A DNA stretch of 64,000 nucleotides from CAZBXE01 sp964496125 (GCA_964496125.1 CAZBXE010000001.1:62001-126000), one strand, 5' to 3'. Positions 52,588 to 61,113 are shown, counted from the stretch's first letter. Numbers and translations: made by a program. The notes: generated from the sequence alone by a model not told the origin.

Positions 52588-53325
52588 TTATAGGGTAAGG
52601 GCTTTATCTGATCCATACAAAAGCGCTGATTGTGCCAAATTTTCCCTTGCATGAGGGAAGTGTTCTGTGATTTCGGAGAGCCAAGTGTCCACTTTTTTGC
52701 GCATGGAATTTTGCCCTACGGGACAGCGGCACATGACCCTCGAGAGTCCATAGTGCTTTGCAAAGTTGCGGATGTCTTCTTCTGCGACTAAAATCATGGG
52801 ACGAATGATGGTAACCCCGTAGCGGTGCATTGGCACTTTAGGCAAGTTTGCGGCAAATTCACCTTTTTGCAATAGATTCATCAGAAGAGTTTGCACGCTA
52901 TCGTCACGGTGGTGTCCAAAGGCAATGTGGCTAATTCCCTGTTCTTTGGCCGCATCAAAGAGAAGCTTTCTTCTTTCCCGGGAGCAGCTATAACATTCGA
53001 GGGTTTCTCTTTTTTGGGTAGATTCCCGGATGATGAGGGGAATACCGATATCTTCACACATTTTTTTCAAAAATGAAGTTTGCACTCCGGCGCCACAGGA
53101 AAATTCTCCCGTAATGTGAAGAGCTGTAATTGCAGCGTCAGGAAAACCTCTTCCAACAATCGCTTTTAACAAAAAGAGGAGGGTAAGGCTGTCTTTTCCT
53201 CCGCTGAGGGCAACGCCGAGCTTTTCGACTCCGTTTAGGAGTTCAAACTTATGCAGGGCTTTTCGGACCTGGCTTTCTAGCTTTTTGCCAAGGGCGGTCC
53301 AGGGAGGTGAGGGGAATTTGTCCAT
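52588..53325 (-). CDS. ttcA: tRNA 2-thiocytidine synthesis protein TtcA-like
   Basis: 245 residues. PP-loop LSGGKDSL at ~39-46, CYSCSRERRK with the CxxC pair, AFGHHRDDSVQTLLMNLL, and a third Cys region MCRCPVG. The conserved cysteines fit TtcA, which thiolates cytidine 32 in tRNA through a Fe-S cluster. TilS is an alternative for PP-loop proteins but lacks this Cys pattern. First gene of the run to surE. Confidence 0.88.
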   Translation of the reverse strand: MDKFPSPPWTALGKKLESQVRKALHKFELLNGVEKLGVALSGGKDSLTLLFLLKAIVGRGFPDAAITALHITGEFSCGAGVQTSFLKKMCEDIGIPLIIRESTQKRETLECYSCSRERRKLLFDAAKEQGISHIAFGHHRDDSVQTLLMNLLQKGEFAANLPKVPMHRYGVTIIRPMILVAEEDIRNFAKHYGLSRVMCRCPVGQNSMRKKVDTWLSEITEHFPHARENLAQSALLYGSDKALTL

Positions 53326-53400
53326 AAGTTCTTAAAAAGGTTCCAGAAAAAGCTGCCGGTAGTATATACTACCCATTCATTATAACCAAATGCAAATGAG

Positions 53401-53646
53401 ATGACAAGTAAAGCTGGAAGAAACGATCCTTGTCCCTGTGGGTCTGGTAAAAAGTACAAACAATGTTGCTGGAACAAAAGTATACCTGGCAAAAAAAAGT
53501 TTAAGGCTACGTTGATTAGCGGTGGCGGCCCGAACCTGATCGATCGTACTTTTAGCAAGTCATTTCCAGCTGAGAGTAGCGCTCCTCCACCGCCAATAAA
53601 GGAGTTACCCCCAGAGCAGATTCCCGAGCGCAAACCGGGAGGATAG
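53401..53646 (+). CDS. Small SEC-C zinc-motif protein
   Basis: 81 residues. RNDPCPCGSGKKYKQCC at ~7-23 is the SEC-C motif (CxC...CC) that binds zinc in SecA and other proteins. The rest is a basic middle and a Pro-rich tail (APPPPIKELPPEQ). It has no large domain, so it may be a free zinc adaptor, perhaps touching SecB or ribosome. Six bases before tRNA-Thr. Confidence 0.75.
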   Translation: MTSKAGRNDPCPCGSGKKYKQCCWNKSIPGKKKFKATLISGGGPNLIDRTFSKSFPAESSAPPPPIKELPPEQIPERKPGG

Positions 53647-53652
53647 AGTTTT

Positions 53653-53728
<76 letters not shown>

Positions 53729-53739
53729 TTTTCCTTTCA

Positions 53740-53822
53740 GGGGGTGTCGCATAGCGGCCAATTGCTTCGGACTGTAAATCCGACGACTCCGGTCTACGCT
53801 GGTTCGAATCCAGCCGCCCCCA
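53740..53822 (+). tRNA. tRNA-Tyr (GUA)
   Basis: Class II tRNA with long variable arm: acceptor GGGGGTG/CGCCCCC, anticodon stem TCGGA/TCCGA around CTGTAAA (GTA), T-arm with TTCGAAT, discriminator A. CCA not encoded. Eleven bases after tRNA-Thr; probably one transcript. Confidence 0.95.
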
Positions 53823-53980
53823 TTTCTTTGGACGATTCTTAAAACCCAACATCGTTAAGAAGGGTTCTCTCACTGAAAATGAGAGACTTCCGTCTTTCAA
53901 TTGCAAGTTCTGAAACAAAAAATTGTAATGACCAAGATATCATCGGACAGTTGTGTAGAAATCTCGTTTTCAAATACAAT

Positions 53981-54796
53981 TTATATGTAGTTTCCGCCCA
54001 TCTGTTTTAACCAAGAAAGTGCTGAGTAAGCAGAGCCTGTTCGGATCATCACATTTTCAATAAAATCAATAATTGGTTGTATCGTTGGATCTGCAAATCT
54101 TTGATGGATTTTGAAAGTATTTTCCTGGACTGATATTTGACCAATCCTTTTATGATCTTGAGATATCGCGAGAGAATCAATGTGGAAACCACGGACCGTC
54201 CCCCCTCTAAAACTTTTAACATCTCTTCCTTCAGTAGCAGATTCTACAAATGAACTAGTATGCAAAGCTCCAATTTTGTGGTTATTTAATAAGGCTCGGA
54301 TTTGTGCTGCATCGTATCTAAATGAATATGATTCCGCTGGGGCAAACCTTACATTCTCCAACTTCTCTTTTACAAAAGCTTCCCATACTTCTCTTGAAGG
54401 AGCCAGGATAACCGAGCTTCCAACATGGAATATACCATCGTGATCATAATAAGAACTCATGCTGTCTTCATGCTGAACATATCTGGTAGTAAAATCCTTA
54501 AAAGATTCAGACGCTCTTGGGTATTTGACAGGAATACCACATGATTGATGCATCCAATACATGCCTTCATAATATAATTCAGAGCCAATCTGAGACCCAT
54601 TTTTCAGAGCTTGACCAAATTGATAATCTAATTGTCTATCACCTTTTCCAACAAAAGGTTGTAATTGAACTGCAAAACCATAACTGTTTGTATGCCATTT
54701 CCACTCTTTGTATTTGAGTTCTAGAAATGCAGGCAGGTAACCCCTGCTGGCAGCTTCTTGGAAAGTTTCCTGCCTCGGGAATCGCGTGTTTTCCAA
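53981..54796 (-). CDS. C-terminal part of a probably frameshifted unknown protein
   Basis: 271 residues; the only start at the front is TTG 54796, directly after an in-frame TGA and inside the upstream frame. No family recognised. It begins with QEAASRGYLPAFLELKYKEW, a helical-repeat-like pattern, and continues with GSELYYEGMYWMHQ. A soluble alpha/beta C-terminal half follows. Its 5' end overlaps the 145-residue frame by 76 bases in another frame, so the two most likely were one gene of ~390 codons broken by an indel between 54721 and 54796. The region is AT-richer than its surroundings. Confidence 0.55.
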   Translation of the reverse strand: MENTRFPRQETFQEAASRGYLPAFLELKYKEWKWHTNSYGFAVQLQPFVGKGDRQLDYQFGQALKNGSQIGSELYYEGMYWMHQSCGIPVKYPRASESFKDFTTRYVQHEDSMSSYYDHDGIFHVGSSVILAPSREVWEAFVKEKLENVRFAPAESYSFRYDAAQIRALLNNHKIGALHTSSFVESATEGRDVKSFRGGTVRGFHIDSLAISQDHKRIGQISVQENTFKIHQRFADPTIQPIIDFIENVMIRTGSAYSALSWLKQMGGNYI

Positions 54797-55158
54797 TCAG
54801 ATTTTTCTCCCATTGCTTGATCATACGCTGAATTGAAAAGAGCAAAGTCTCTACAACAGTAAGAAAACGTCTCTAAATCTCTAGCGCTTAAAGAAGGAAA
54901 ATCTTTTTCGTCATCTTTACCCCATTTGATTCCAAAAAGAGCATGGGAAAGTTGAATTTGTGAGAGAACATCACCTTCTTTTACAGCTTGCTTGAATAGA
55001 GTATTGCACGTTTCTACACTTCCTTTAAGTAACATCCTAATTTCATTGATATCACCTCTAGCATGCCTAATTGCTTCAAGGTTCATTGCTGTCGTGCCAA
55101 TAGCTTGCTGAAATGCCACTGAGTGTGATTTGGTGGCATGCAAAATGGGACTTGTCAT
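54721..55158 (-). CDS. N-terminal part of a probably frameshifted unknown protein
   Basis: 145 residues with a strong AAGGAGGAAAG before the ATG at 55158. Helical; residues ~40-75 (LFKQAVKEGDVLSQIQLSHALFGI) look like one Sel1-type repeat, similar to the opening of the downstream frame. The last ~15 residues are basic and unlike the rest, as expected for read-out in a wrong frame. Good start signals indicate the gene is or was expressed. Confidence 0.6.
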   Translation of the reverse strand: MTSPILHATKSHSVAFQQAIGTTAMNLEAIRHARGDINEIRMLLKGSVETCNTLFKQAVKEGDVLSQIQLSHALFGIKWGKDDEKDFPSLSARDLETFSYCCRDFALFNSAYDQAMGEKSDWKTRDSRGRKLSKKLPAGVTCLHF

Positions 55159-55320
55159 AACTTTCCTCCTTACGCCTTTCTTGTGGCAAGGGTTATCAGT
55201 CTTCGGGACTTTAGGGCCGAAAACAGTATAAGAAGGAAGGCAATCAACGAATCTGCGATCGCATAAGAGGAAGATTCTACTGAATTTTTTAACTGTTTAA
55301 GAGATCTGTTGTTCGTAGGG

Positions 55321-55605
55321 TTACTGTGGGATAGCGGTGTGAAAGCGGAGTGTAAATTGCATGGGGCCCGGCATACGATTTTGCTTCGGAGCAATGTCTA
55401 CTTGTAAGGTGTGTTTATTGGTTGTGATCAAATACCCTTTTTCGTTCTGTTCGATCTTAAGGATAAGGTCAGCTGAGTCTAACGCTTTACTGAGCTCCTC
55501 GCTTTTCAAGATCGCCTCGATTTCTTTTTTGCTTTGGTAAAAGGGGGGAAGCGCAGCAAAGGCTGCTTGTGCAAGTAAAAGGTGCAAGAGTAATATTTTT
55601 TTCAT
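55321..55605 (-). CDS. Small secreted protein of unknown function
   Basis: 94 residues. Signal peptide 1-17 (KKILLLHLLLAQAAFAA, cleavage after FA). The mature part of ~77 residues begins with Leu-Pro-Pro and is a helix followed by strands (GYLITTNKHTLQVDIAP). No Cys. It starts 15 bases after the DUF2156-like gene stop, so it is the second gene of that transcript. Confidence 0.65.
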   Translation of the reverse strand: MKKILLLHLLLAQAAFAALPPFYQSKKEIEAILKSEELSKALDSADLILKIEQNEKGYLITTNKHTLQVDIAPKQNRMPGPMQFTLRFHTAIPQ

Positions 55606-55620
55606 ATATACCGACTTGTT

Positions 55621-56589
55621 TCAAAAGGGGGAATGCATCGCCTGGAGTAGTGACCGGATGGCTCCCACGTTCATTTTATTAAATAGCAGAAATGAGGGTT
55701 CTCGAGAAGGGTCAAACTTTTCCCAGAATTTTGCTTGTCCATTCAAGCTGAAAACCTTTTTTAACCCTTGGAAGATAAGGCGCACAATGTAAGAGGTGGT
55801 TTTAGAAAGACCGGAAATTTCCGTAAGGTCTTCTGTAACAATCGGGCCGATTACTGCTCCTTTACTTCCTTCTTCTTTAAGAAGAGTAAGGGCCCGGATC
55901 ACAAGCGACTCTGAAGTCCCATTCGGGGCCTCTTTTGCTGTGATGAGGTTGTTAAGAAGCCAGGTGCCCTTGTTTCCTATTTGATTGAGCTGGAGGAGGC
56001 CAACCGTTTCATTGCCTTTTTTAGCAACAAGCCATCGCTTACCTGCGGGGTCATCAAAGATTTTAAGGGGCGCAAGGTAGATTTGAGGTCCCTTTCGACC
56101 CGACTGCCAAGCTCTCCCCATGACGGTGATCTCGCTTTCGAGGGCAGGGTTGCCTCCCTGATACTCTTGTATATCAACTCCTTCTTTCAGCGCATGCTTA
56201 ATTTTTTTTCGAAGGAGAACTCCGTGAGGCCCCCGCTTGGCAAGTTGATCTACCCCCGGGTCTATTGTCAAATTGTAGGCAAATTGCATTCGAATAGGAC
56301 AGATTTCTTTTTGACAAAGAATAGCAAACTGTTTGCCAGTCATTGTATAGACAAAGTCTAAACTATTCTCCTGGCAAAAAAGGAGAAAAGCTTCCGCAAG
56401 GAGGAGTTTGTCTTCGTCGGCAGAAGCGGGTTCTCCGAAGACGATGGCACTCCTGCCAATAACTCTGTAACCAATAAAGCCATCTATTCCATTGTATGTA
56501 AAAGTACTGCACTCAGGGTCAAGTAGGGCGTCGCTATTTACCCTGGCAAATTTCCTCACATTTTTAACGAATTTTACTCTATCTGCCAT
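55621..56589 (-). CDS. MprF C-terminal-like (DUF2156) aminoacyltransferase domain protein
   Basis: 322 residues from ATG 56589; the longer frame to 56691 adds a Cys/His-rich segment that does not fit. Tandem GNAT-like fold: IGYRVIGRSAIVFGEPAS, FVYTMTGKQFAIL, DIQEYQGG, WLVAKKGNETVGLLQLNQ, NLITAKEAPNGTSESLVIRAL. The DAPNGT-like and Gly-rich segments are typical of the lysyl-phosphatidylglycerol synthase catalytic domain. Without the membrane flippase domain, the acceptor may be lipid or another molecule. Confidence 0.72.
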   Translation of the reverse strand: MADRVKFVKNVRKFARVNSDALLDPECSTFTYNGIDGFIGYRVIGRSAIVFGEPASADEDKLLLAEAFLLFCQENSLDFVYTMTGKQFAILCQKEICPIRMQFAYNLTIDPGVDQLAKRGPHGVLLRKKIKHALKEGVDIQEYQGGNPALESEITVMGRAWQSGRKGPQIYLAPLKIFDDPAGKRWLVAKKGNETVGLLQLNQIGNKGTWLLNNLITAKEAPNGTSESLVIRALTLLKEEGSKGAVIGPIVTEDLTEISGLSKTTSYIVRLIFQGLKKVFSLNGQAKFWEKFDPSREPSFLLFNKMNVGAIRSLLQAMHSPF

Positions 56590-56646
56590 ACTTTCGGAGT
56601 GTAAGGAAGGAGGGAAAACAGTCAAGCAACAAAATGGCAAAGAAAC

Positions 56647-56675
56647 TTGCGTGTTCCCTAGGTGTGTGCTATGAT
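56647..56675 (+). promoter_or_regulatory. Promoter of the lysine-rich mini-protein
   Basis: TTGCGT at 56647-56652, 17 bases, TATGAT at 56670-56675. Start near 56682 gives a ~26-base leader with AGGAGG at 56698-56703. Confidence 0.75.
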
Positions 56676-56707
56676 GAGGGCAAGAACTCAAACAACAGGA
56701 GGTCTAT

Positions 56708-56824
56708 ATGTCTAAAGAACTTAAACATAAACGAGACGAGAAGAAGAAGCCTGCTTTATCCCCAAAAGAGAAAAAGGCAAAAAAAGCTGAAAAAAAGATG
56801 GCTAAGGGTGGATCCGCTAGTTAA
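56708..56824 (+). CDS. 38-residue lysine-rich protein
   Basis: ATG 56708 to TAA 56822-56824. About 37% Lys (for example KEKKAKKAEKK), with Lys-Ala-rich helix and a Gly-Ser end. It has its own near-ideal promoter, an AGGAGG at ideal spacing and a terminator right after, so it is a true free-standing gene and likely abundant. Function unknown: nucleic-acid binding, like a small histone, or ribosome association are possible. No signal peptide. Confidence 0.75.
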   Translation: MSKELKHKRDEKKKPALSPKEKKAKKAEKKMAKGGSAS

Positions 56825-56868
56825 CCGTTTAATATTCAGCTGTTTTTGTTTGAGTATGTTTCATGTTT

Positions 56869-56904
56869 TGCCGGCAGCTTGTTAGTTTGCCGGCATTTAT
56901 TTTT
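56869..56904 (+). terminator. Terminator of the lysine-rich mini-protein gene
   Basis: TGCCGGC (56869-56875), loop, GCCGGCA (56889-56895), then TTTATTTTT. A clear rho-independent terminator. The 345-base gap from 56825 to 57169 contains this, repeat copy C and the promoter of the next gene. Confidence 0.85.
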
Positions 56905-57031
56905 ACAGTGGTTTATACTTAAATAAACTGAAAAGGCTGTTTCTGCCTGCTCTCTTCAGGCTTTCATTTTTTTGCCCGCCTGCATTGTTAAGATTTTTAC
57001 CCAGAGCTGTTTTCGCGCCGCTACACTTGCA

Positions 57032-57089
57032 AAAATTGAAAGCGCCTCCATGGCATATTCCCGACTTTTCAATTCACGTGGGTATAGGT
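57032..57089 (+). repeat. Dispersed intergenic repeat, copy C
   Basis: Best-preserved copy: AATTGAAAGCGCCTCC, GGCATATTCCCGAC, TTTTCAATT. Its ends AATTGAAA and TTTCAATT are complementary, so it is a short inverted-repeat element, with extra similarity to copy D over ~57 bases in the same orientation. Confidence 0.65.
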
Positions 57090-57116
57090 TTGAAGTTTTA
57101 CACTGATTAATTTAAT

Positions 57117-57145
57117 TTGCAATTAATTATCTATTGTATTACAAT
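57117..57145 (+). promoter_or_regulatory. Promoter of the 324-residue gene
   Basis: TTGCAA at 57117-57122, exactly 17 bases, TACAAT at 57140-57145; about 18 bases of leader with AGGA before the ATG at 57170. Confidence 0.7.
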
Positions 57146-57169
57146 GAAATGATTTATTTAGGAGTAAAA

Positions 57170-58144
57170 ATGAAACCTAGTGATTCTATTAAAAATTCTC
57201 TTTTTAACTTTGGTTTAAATTTTAGATCTAGCGCACGATCCTCAAGTCTGCCCCCGGGTAATCGAATCACGCCAGCGCAAGAGGATGCGACACAGAGCGT
57301 TGCAAGCCAAAATTTCGAGCTCTATTCAGCCCCAGCTTCGACAAGTGTGACACCTAGAGAGGATATTTCACCCGTCACACAAGCTGCATCGAACCACTCT
57401 TCAAGTGGTCTAAGTTCACCAAGGGAAGGAGGAGGTGGTAGCTCAAGATGGCGATCGATTCTACCAAGCTTGATCTCTCCAAGATCAGGACAGATGAGTG
57501 CCGAGTTACGGGAAAAGCTTAAGGCACTAGATGAGGAGTCTAGAGCAGCTTGTGCGGGACTTTCTTCAGATGACGTAGAAAAATATGTTGGATTAAACGA
57601 TGCGGAGCAGCGCCACTACAATGAGCACGACGTTGAGATGCGTAAGCTGTTTCTTCTTCTTTCTCCTGACGAGAGAGAAGATTGTTGTTTGTGGCATGAT
57701 GTGGGAATGCGCTCTCTTTATTTGGGGCTCAGTGTTGAAGAAAAAAAACGATATCGAGAGTATGCTAGAGAGTTGGATAGCCAAGAAAATTCCGTTTTCG
57801 GGAAGAACAGGAATAAGGGCCGCCTGAAAGTCTATCTGGAATTGACTAAGCAAGAGAGAGAAGAACTCATAAGGGCTGGGATTAGGTTAGAAAAGGTGAG
57901 AAAGGCCCTTGGTACAGCAAAGATGTGGGATGGAATGCCTCGAGTCAAGGCCCAAAGATTTTGTGCTGATGAGAGTTTTTCGGCCGTTCTTCAAGAGTAT
58001 CTTGCCAAGTATGGGGAAAACTCTGGATATATAGAAGAATTGGGTGGATTGATGTTGAGTTCGGGACTTCTTGAAGAGAATAATTTTGAAACAAAGGCAG
58101 ATGTTGAAGCTTGGTTGAGGGCGAATACGGCTGCTCATCAGTAA
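57170..58144 (+). CDS. Helical-repeat protein with Ser-rich N-terminus, effector candidate
   Basis: 324 residues from ATG 57170, chosen for the TTAGGAG upstream (the frame opens at 57134). Residues 1-105 are rich in Ser, Pro, Gly and Thr and probably disordered, as in many type III substrates. From ~108 about five units of ~20-24 residues recur, built on LSxDExxxY..HDxxMRxLxLxL (for example EHDVEMRKLFLLL and WHDVGMRSLYLGL). The C-terminus is helical. No known family. Next to the kinase/phosphatase operon and copy C of the repeat. Confidence 0.7.
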   Translation: MKPSDSIKNSLFNFGLNFRSSARSSSLPPGNRITPAQEDATQSVASQNFELYSAPASTSVTPREDISPVTQAASNHSSSGLSSPREGGGGSSRWRSILPSLISPRSGQMSAELREKLKALDEESRAACAGLSSDDVEKYVGLNDAEQRHYNEHDVEMRKLFLLLSPDEREDCCLWHDVGMRSLYLGLSVEEKKRYREYARELDSQENSVFGKNRNKGRLKVYLELTKQEREELIRAGIRLEKVRKALGTAKMWDGMPRVKAQRFCADESFSAVLQEYLAKYGENSGYIEELGGLMLSSGLLEENNFETKADVEAWLRANTAAHQ

Positions 58145-58197
58145 TCGGTCATTCCTTTTACCTATTTGAGGGAAGAAAAACCAATTTTTTAGGGTTT

Positions 58198-59487
58198 TTA
58201 TGGGTATCGCTTGGGCTTTTTAGAGGTTGAGGTCCTTGTCTTGAGCAGGGAAATGACATGGAGACACCCTTCGGATAAGAGTTTCAGAGAGAGTTTATCC
58301 AAGGCCAAGTCTATCTCTTCTTTTGAGATACTTCCTCGACTAAACCTCAATTTTTCATACAGTCTGACACTCTCTTTGCAAACAGCAATGGTAAGGTTCC
58401 ATATGTCTTTTTGCTCAGGGCCAAGCCCTTGGTAAGGGAAGAAGTGATTCCAATAGTAGAGCGGGTCAATTCTGCGTCCATAACTTTGATCTTCCCAAAC
58501 GGTATAACGGACCCATGGCAAAAGGGTCAATAGCGAGTCGCTAGGGACAAAGGTTTCTAAGTAGGAAATGCAGAGACCCCAGAGATCTACATAAGGAGTT
58601 TTAATATTGGCAAAACTCATGCAAGGATCCCAAAAAACATAAGGGTCTCCAGCGTCTAGAGATTTAGTACCTGGTGTATCTGCATAATCGAAATCAGACA
58701 GATAAGCAATATACCGCAGTTGTCCCGTGTGATCAGGATGTTTGTTCACAAGGACGTTATCTCGCTTGACGTCGGTATGCACGAAGCCTTTTGATTGAAT
58801 CCACAAAAGTGTTTTTGTCATATCTTCAAGGCATTGTATGACTGCCTTTTGATTTTCAGGCTGCTGTGCAAACTTGCGAAAATCGGTCTCAAAGCGGGAT
58901 TGGTGGTATACGCCTGGTACAATTACGTCGAGGGGATCTGTCAGATACACTCCTTCAGGTTTTTCCTCTTGCCACATTTTATGGAGTGTTTTTAAGGCCT
59001 GGTTGCCCGTTTTGATGGTATTCAGTTCTGGTTGATGTACGGGTTCTGCTAAAACCGATAGCACAGAAAGTGGTCTTTCTTCTTTTTTGTGAGTGAGAAG
59101 CATAATGGTTCTGGAGTCGTAGTATTTCTTGAATGTGCCTTTTCCTCGGAGGGTCTGTGGTTCATCTGGCAGGATGATTGCTAGAAGCTTTTGCGATTTG
59201 TCCCATTTGAGATAAAACACCTTATTCTGCAAGTAATAGCAGGCTTTGCCAGTTACTTCCTTTTTGGCGTAGTTTTCTAACAAATATAAAGTCGCCTCAC
59301 GACAGATCCGTTTGGCAAGGAGAAGAGAATCAGGTTCTTTAAGTTGAGAGAAAGATAACAACCGCTCGGGGTAGGTGATGTATTTACGGACAATATAACC
59401 ACGGTAAATACTCTGGAAAAGTGTGGCTGCTCGGACTTTTTTGTCTTCTACCCTTTGCATTTGAATTTTAGAGTCGGTCAATGACAT
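58198..59487 (-). CDS. Eukaryotic-like protein kinase with an N-terminal IQ motif
   Basis: 429 residues. Residues 24-37, FQSIYRGYIVRKYI, fit the IQ calmodulin-binding consensus [FILV]Qxxx[RK]Gxxx[RK]xx[FILVWY] at every position. The kinase core follows: Gly loop GKGTFKK (~115-121), possible ATP lysine near ~134, catalytic loop HTDVKRDN (237-244; Asp239, Asn244), DFD in place of DFG (265-267) and DLWGL (301-305). HRD is HTD, so it is a non-RD kinase. Third gene of an operon after two tyrosine phosphatases (27-base gap). Host calmodulin is the only plausible partner for an IQ motif, so a secreted effector is inferred. Not seen: any export signal I can prove. Confidence 0.78.
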   Translation of the reverse strand: MSLTDSKIQMQRVEDKKVRAATLFQSIYRGYIVRKYITYPERLLSFSQLKEPDSLLLAKRICREATLYLLENYAKKEVTGKACYYLQNKVFYLKWDKSQKLLAIILPDEPQTLRGKGTFKKYYDSRTIMLLTHKKEERPLSVLSVLAEPVHQPELNTIKTGNQALKTLHKMWQEEKPEGVYLTDPLDVIVPGVYHQSRFETDFRKFAQQPENQKAVIQCLEDMTKTLLWIQSKGFVHTDVKRDNVLVNKHPDHTGQLRYIAYLSDFDYADTPGTKSLDAGDPYVFWDPCMSFANIKTPYVDLWGLCISYLETFVPSDSLLTLLPWVRYTVWEDQSYGRRIDPLYYWNHFFPYQGLGPEQKDIWNLTIAVCKESVRLYEKLRFSRGSISKEEIDLALDKLSLKLLSEGCLHVISLLKTRTSTSKKPKRYP

Positions 59488-59514
59488 GTGTTTACCTTGG
59501 TTTTATCGAATTGA

Positions 59515-61104
59515 TTATAAACGCTTTAAGAAGTCAACATAATGATAGAGAAGTGCATACTGCAGAGGCGTGTGCACCATTAGGTACCTTTGAAGGCCCA
59601 TTTGTAAAACTAGGGAGTAAATGTCAGGCTTGAATTCTTTCTTAGCATGGCCGCGTTGCCTGTGCTCATTATACCTCTTGTAGAGTTCAAGGGCCGCGCA
59701 AAAGGTCCCCGTGCGCCCAACGCCAGCACGGCAGTGAATAAGAGGCATGGTTTCCTTGCCCCCGTAGATGACGACTTGAACGACGAGAGCATGTAATTCA
59801 CGGGGTTCTATTCTGTTGCCATCAATCCAGTTTTTAAAATGAATCTGTTTAAAGGATTTCTCCTGACCCTGGTAGAGGCAAGCAATCTCATTGAGCAGAG
59901 TATCTGTAGTAAGTGAGCAAATGGTCTCGCGCTGGACAGATAGCCTTTCCTTTTCATCTTCATGTTTGATGTTGTATAAATTTTCGCCTTCCATAGAAAG
60001 CGATACAATGATGCCAGGGTTAAATTTTAGGACAAGCTTCCAAAAGTTCGTAAGGTGATCGGCCGCAGGGTAGCTTGTTGTGATAAATTTCCATCTATCT
60101 GTGTGCACAAATGTTGCGTTTATAGTATTGTCAAAGCCCTCAAAGCAGATCCGATTTTCGTCAAACATCCACCAGTTGTGGTTTGGGAATTGTTTGCTTC
60201 CCTGTTTGGCAAGGAGGATAAAAGTGTCTTTGTCGATATGTCTATCAAATCCTAGTCTGGCAAATTCTCTTTTGATTGCCTCTCGGCTATCCGGGTAGGG
60301 ATAAAACACCCTGTCCGCTCTCTTGTGGGTGGTTTGCATGGCGCAATGTAGGAAAAACTTGGCCACCTCTTCTTTGGTTGGATATTTTTGATCTAAGATT
60401 TTTTGCGTTGCGGGAAGAAACCTTTTCACCTGGTCGGCTGCTCCATTCGCAATGAGAGGAAGTATAGATTGAAAGGAATTCGGAAGGGCGGGTACTGCAG
60501 TAGGCTCCAACCCGTGCGCAAGGAGTTTGCGTGCAAGTTGAGCTGTAATAAGTTCCCACGGGGTTTGAAAGTTCAAGTTTGTTTGGAGTTTCTGCTGGAG
60601 GCAAGCGGCTGTAAGATAGACGGTAGCATCGATGACCAAATCCCCCTCCCCGGTCTGGTAGCACCATTGTTCTTCCATCACGAGGTCGTATTTTTCTTCT
60701 AAAGCAGTGTTTCTTTTGTTGCCTACAGGAAAAAAGACACCGAAGAGGGAGTGGATACAGCCTTGCATTTTTTTTAAAGTCTGGCGTAACGGATCGATTT
60801 GCTCAAGCAACGGAGGTTGAAGTACGAGAATCAAGGGAGCGCTTAGCTCAGCAGCTTTGGAAAGAAGCTGTTGGATCGCAGCATGGGCATTTTCAACTTT
60901 TTCCTTTGTCTTGTAGTAGAGATCCAGCATGCTTATGACCTCGGCATGGAACATCTTTCTTGCCCTGAAACAGAAGGGCTCTTGGTTACATCCCGTGGGG
61001 TCTCCGAAGATAAGCAGGGGAAGGATAGATGTGGTTTTTGGTCTTTTCTTCCAGTTAAAAGAGAGATGAATGACGGCTGTTTTTATCTCGAAATCGGTCT
61101 GCAT
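59515..61104 (-). CDS. PTP-type tyrosine phosphatase, degenerate copy
   Basis: 529 residues. An N-terminal ~290-residue domain of unknown type, then a classical PTP domain: NATFVHTDRWKFITTSYP and NFWKLVLKFNPGIIVSLS, WID at 426-428 in place of WPD, HCRAGVGRTG at 457-466 (Cys458, Arg464). The Q-loop is changed: His511 where Gln normally positions water. WPD Pro is lost and Q-loop is altered, so activity or specificity may differ from its neighbour. Starts 9 bases after the second phosphatase stop. Confidence 0.85.
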   Translation of the reverse strand: MQTDFEIKTAVIHLSFNWKKRPKTTSILPLLIFGDPTGCNQEPFCFRARKMFHAEVISMLDLYYKTKEKVENAHAAIQQLLSKAAELSAPLILVLQPPLLEQIDPLRQTLKKMQGCIHSLFGVFFPVGNKRNTALEEKYDLVMEEQWCYQTGEGDLVIDATVYLTAACLQQKLQTNLNFQTPWELITAQLARKLLAHGLEPTAVPALPNSFQSILPLIANGAADQVKRFLPATQKILDQKYPTKEEVAKFFLHCAMQTTHKRADRVFYPYPDSREAIKREFARLGFDRHIDKDTFILLAKQGSKQFPNHNWWMFDENRICFEGFDNTINATFVHTDRWKFITTSYPAADHLTNFWKLVLKFNPGIIVSLSMEGENLYNIKHEDEKERLSVQRETICSLTTDTLLNEIACLYQGQEKSFKQIHFKNWIDGNRIEPRELHALVVQVVIYGGKETMPLIHCRAGVGRTGTFCAALELYKRYNEHRQRGHAKKEFKPDIYSLVLQMGLQRYLMVHTPLQYALLYHYVDFLKRL

Positions 61105-61113
61105 GGAAATCTC

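Noticed and set aside
53866..53886. TCTCTCA/TGAGAGA hairpin after tRNA-Tyr as terminator
   Set aside because: Stem is followed by CTTCC, not by a T run, so termination is not supported.
55170..55394. 74-codon minus-strand frame overlapping the small secreted protein
   Set aside because: Overlaps 74 bases of a better gene in another frame, lacks a ribosome binding site and shows no family or composition support.
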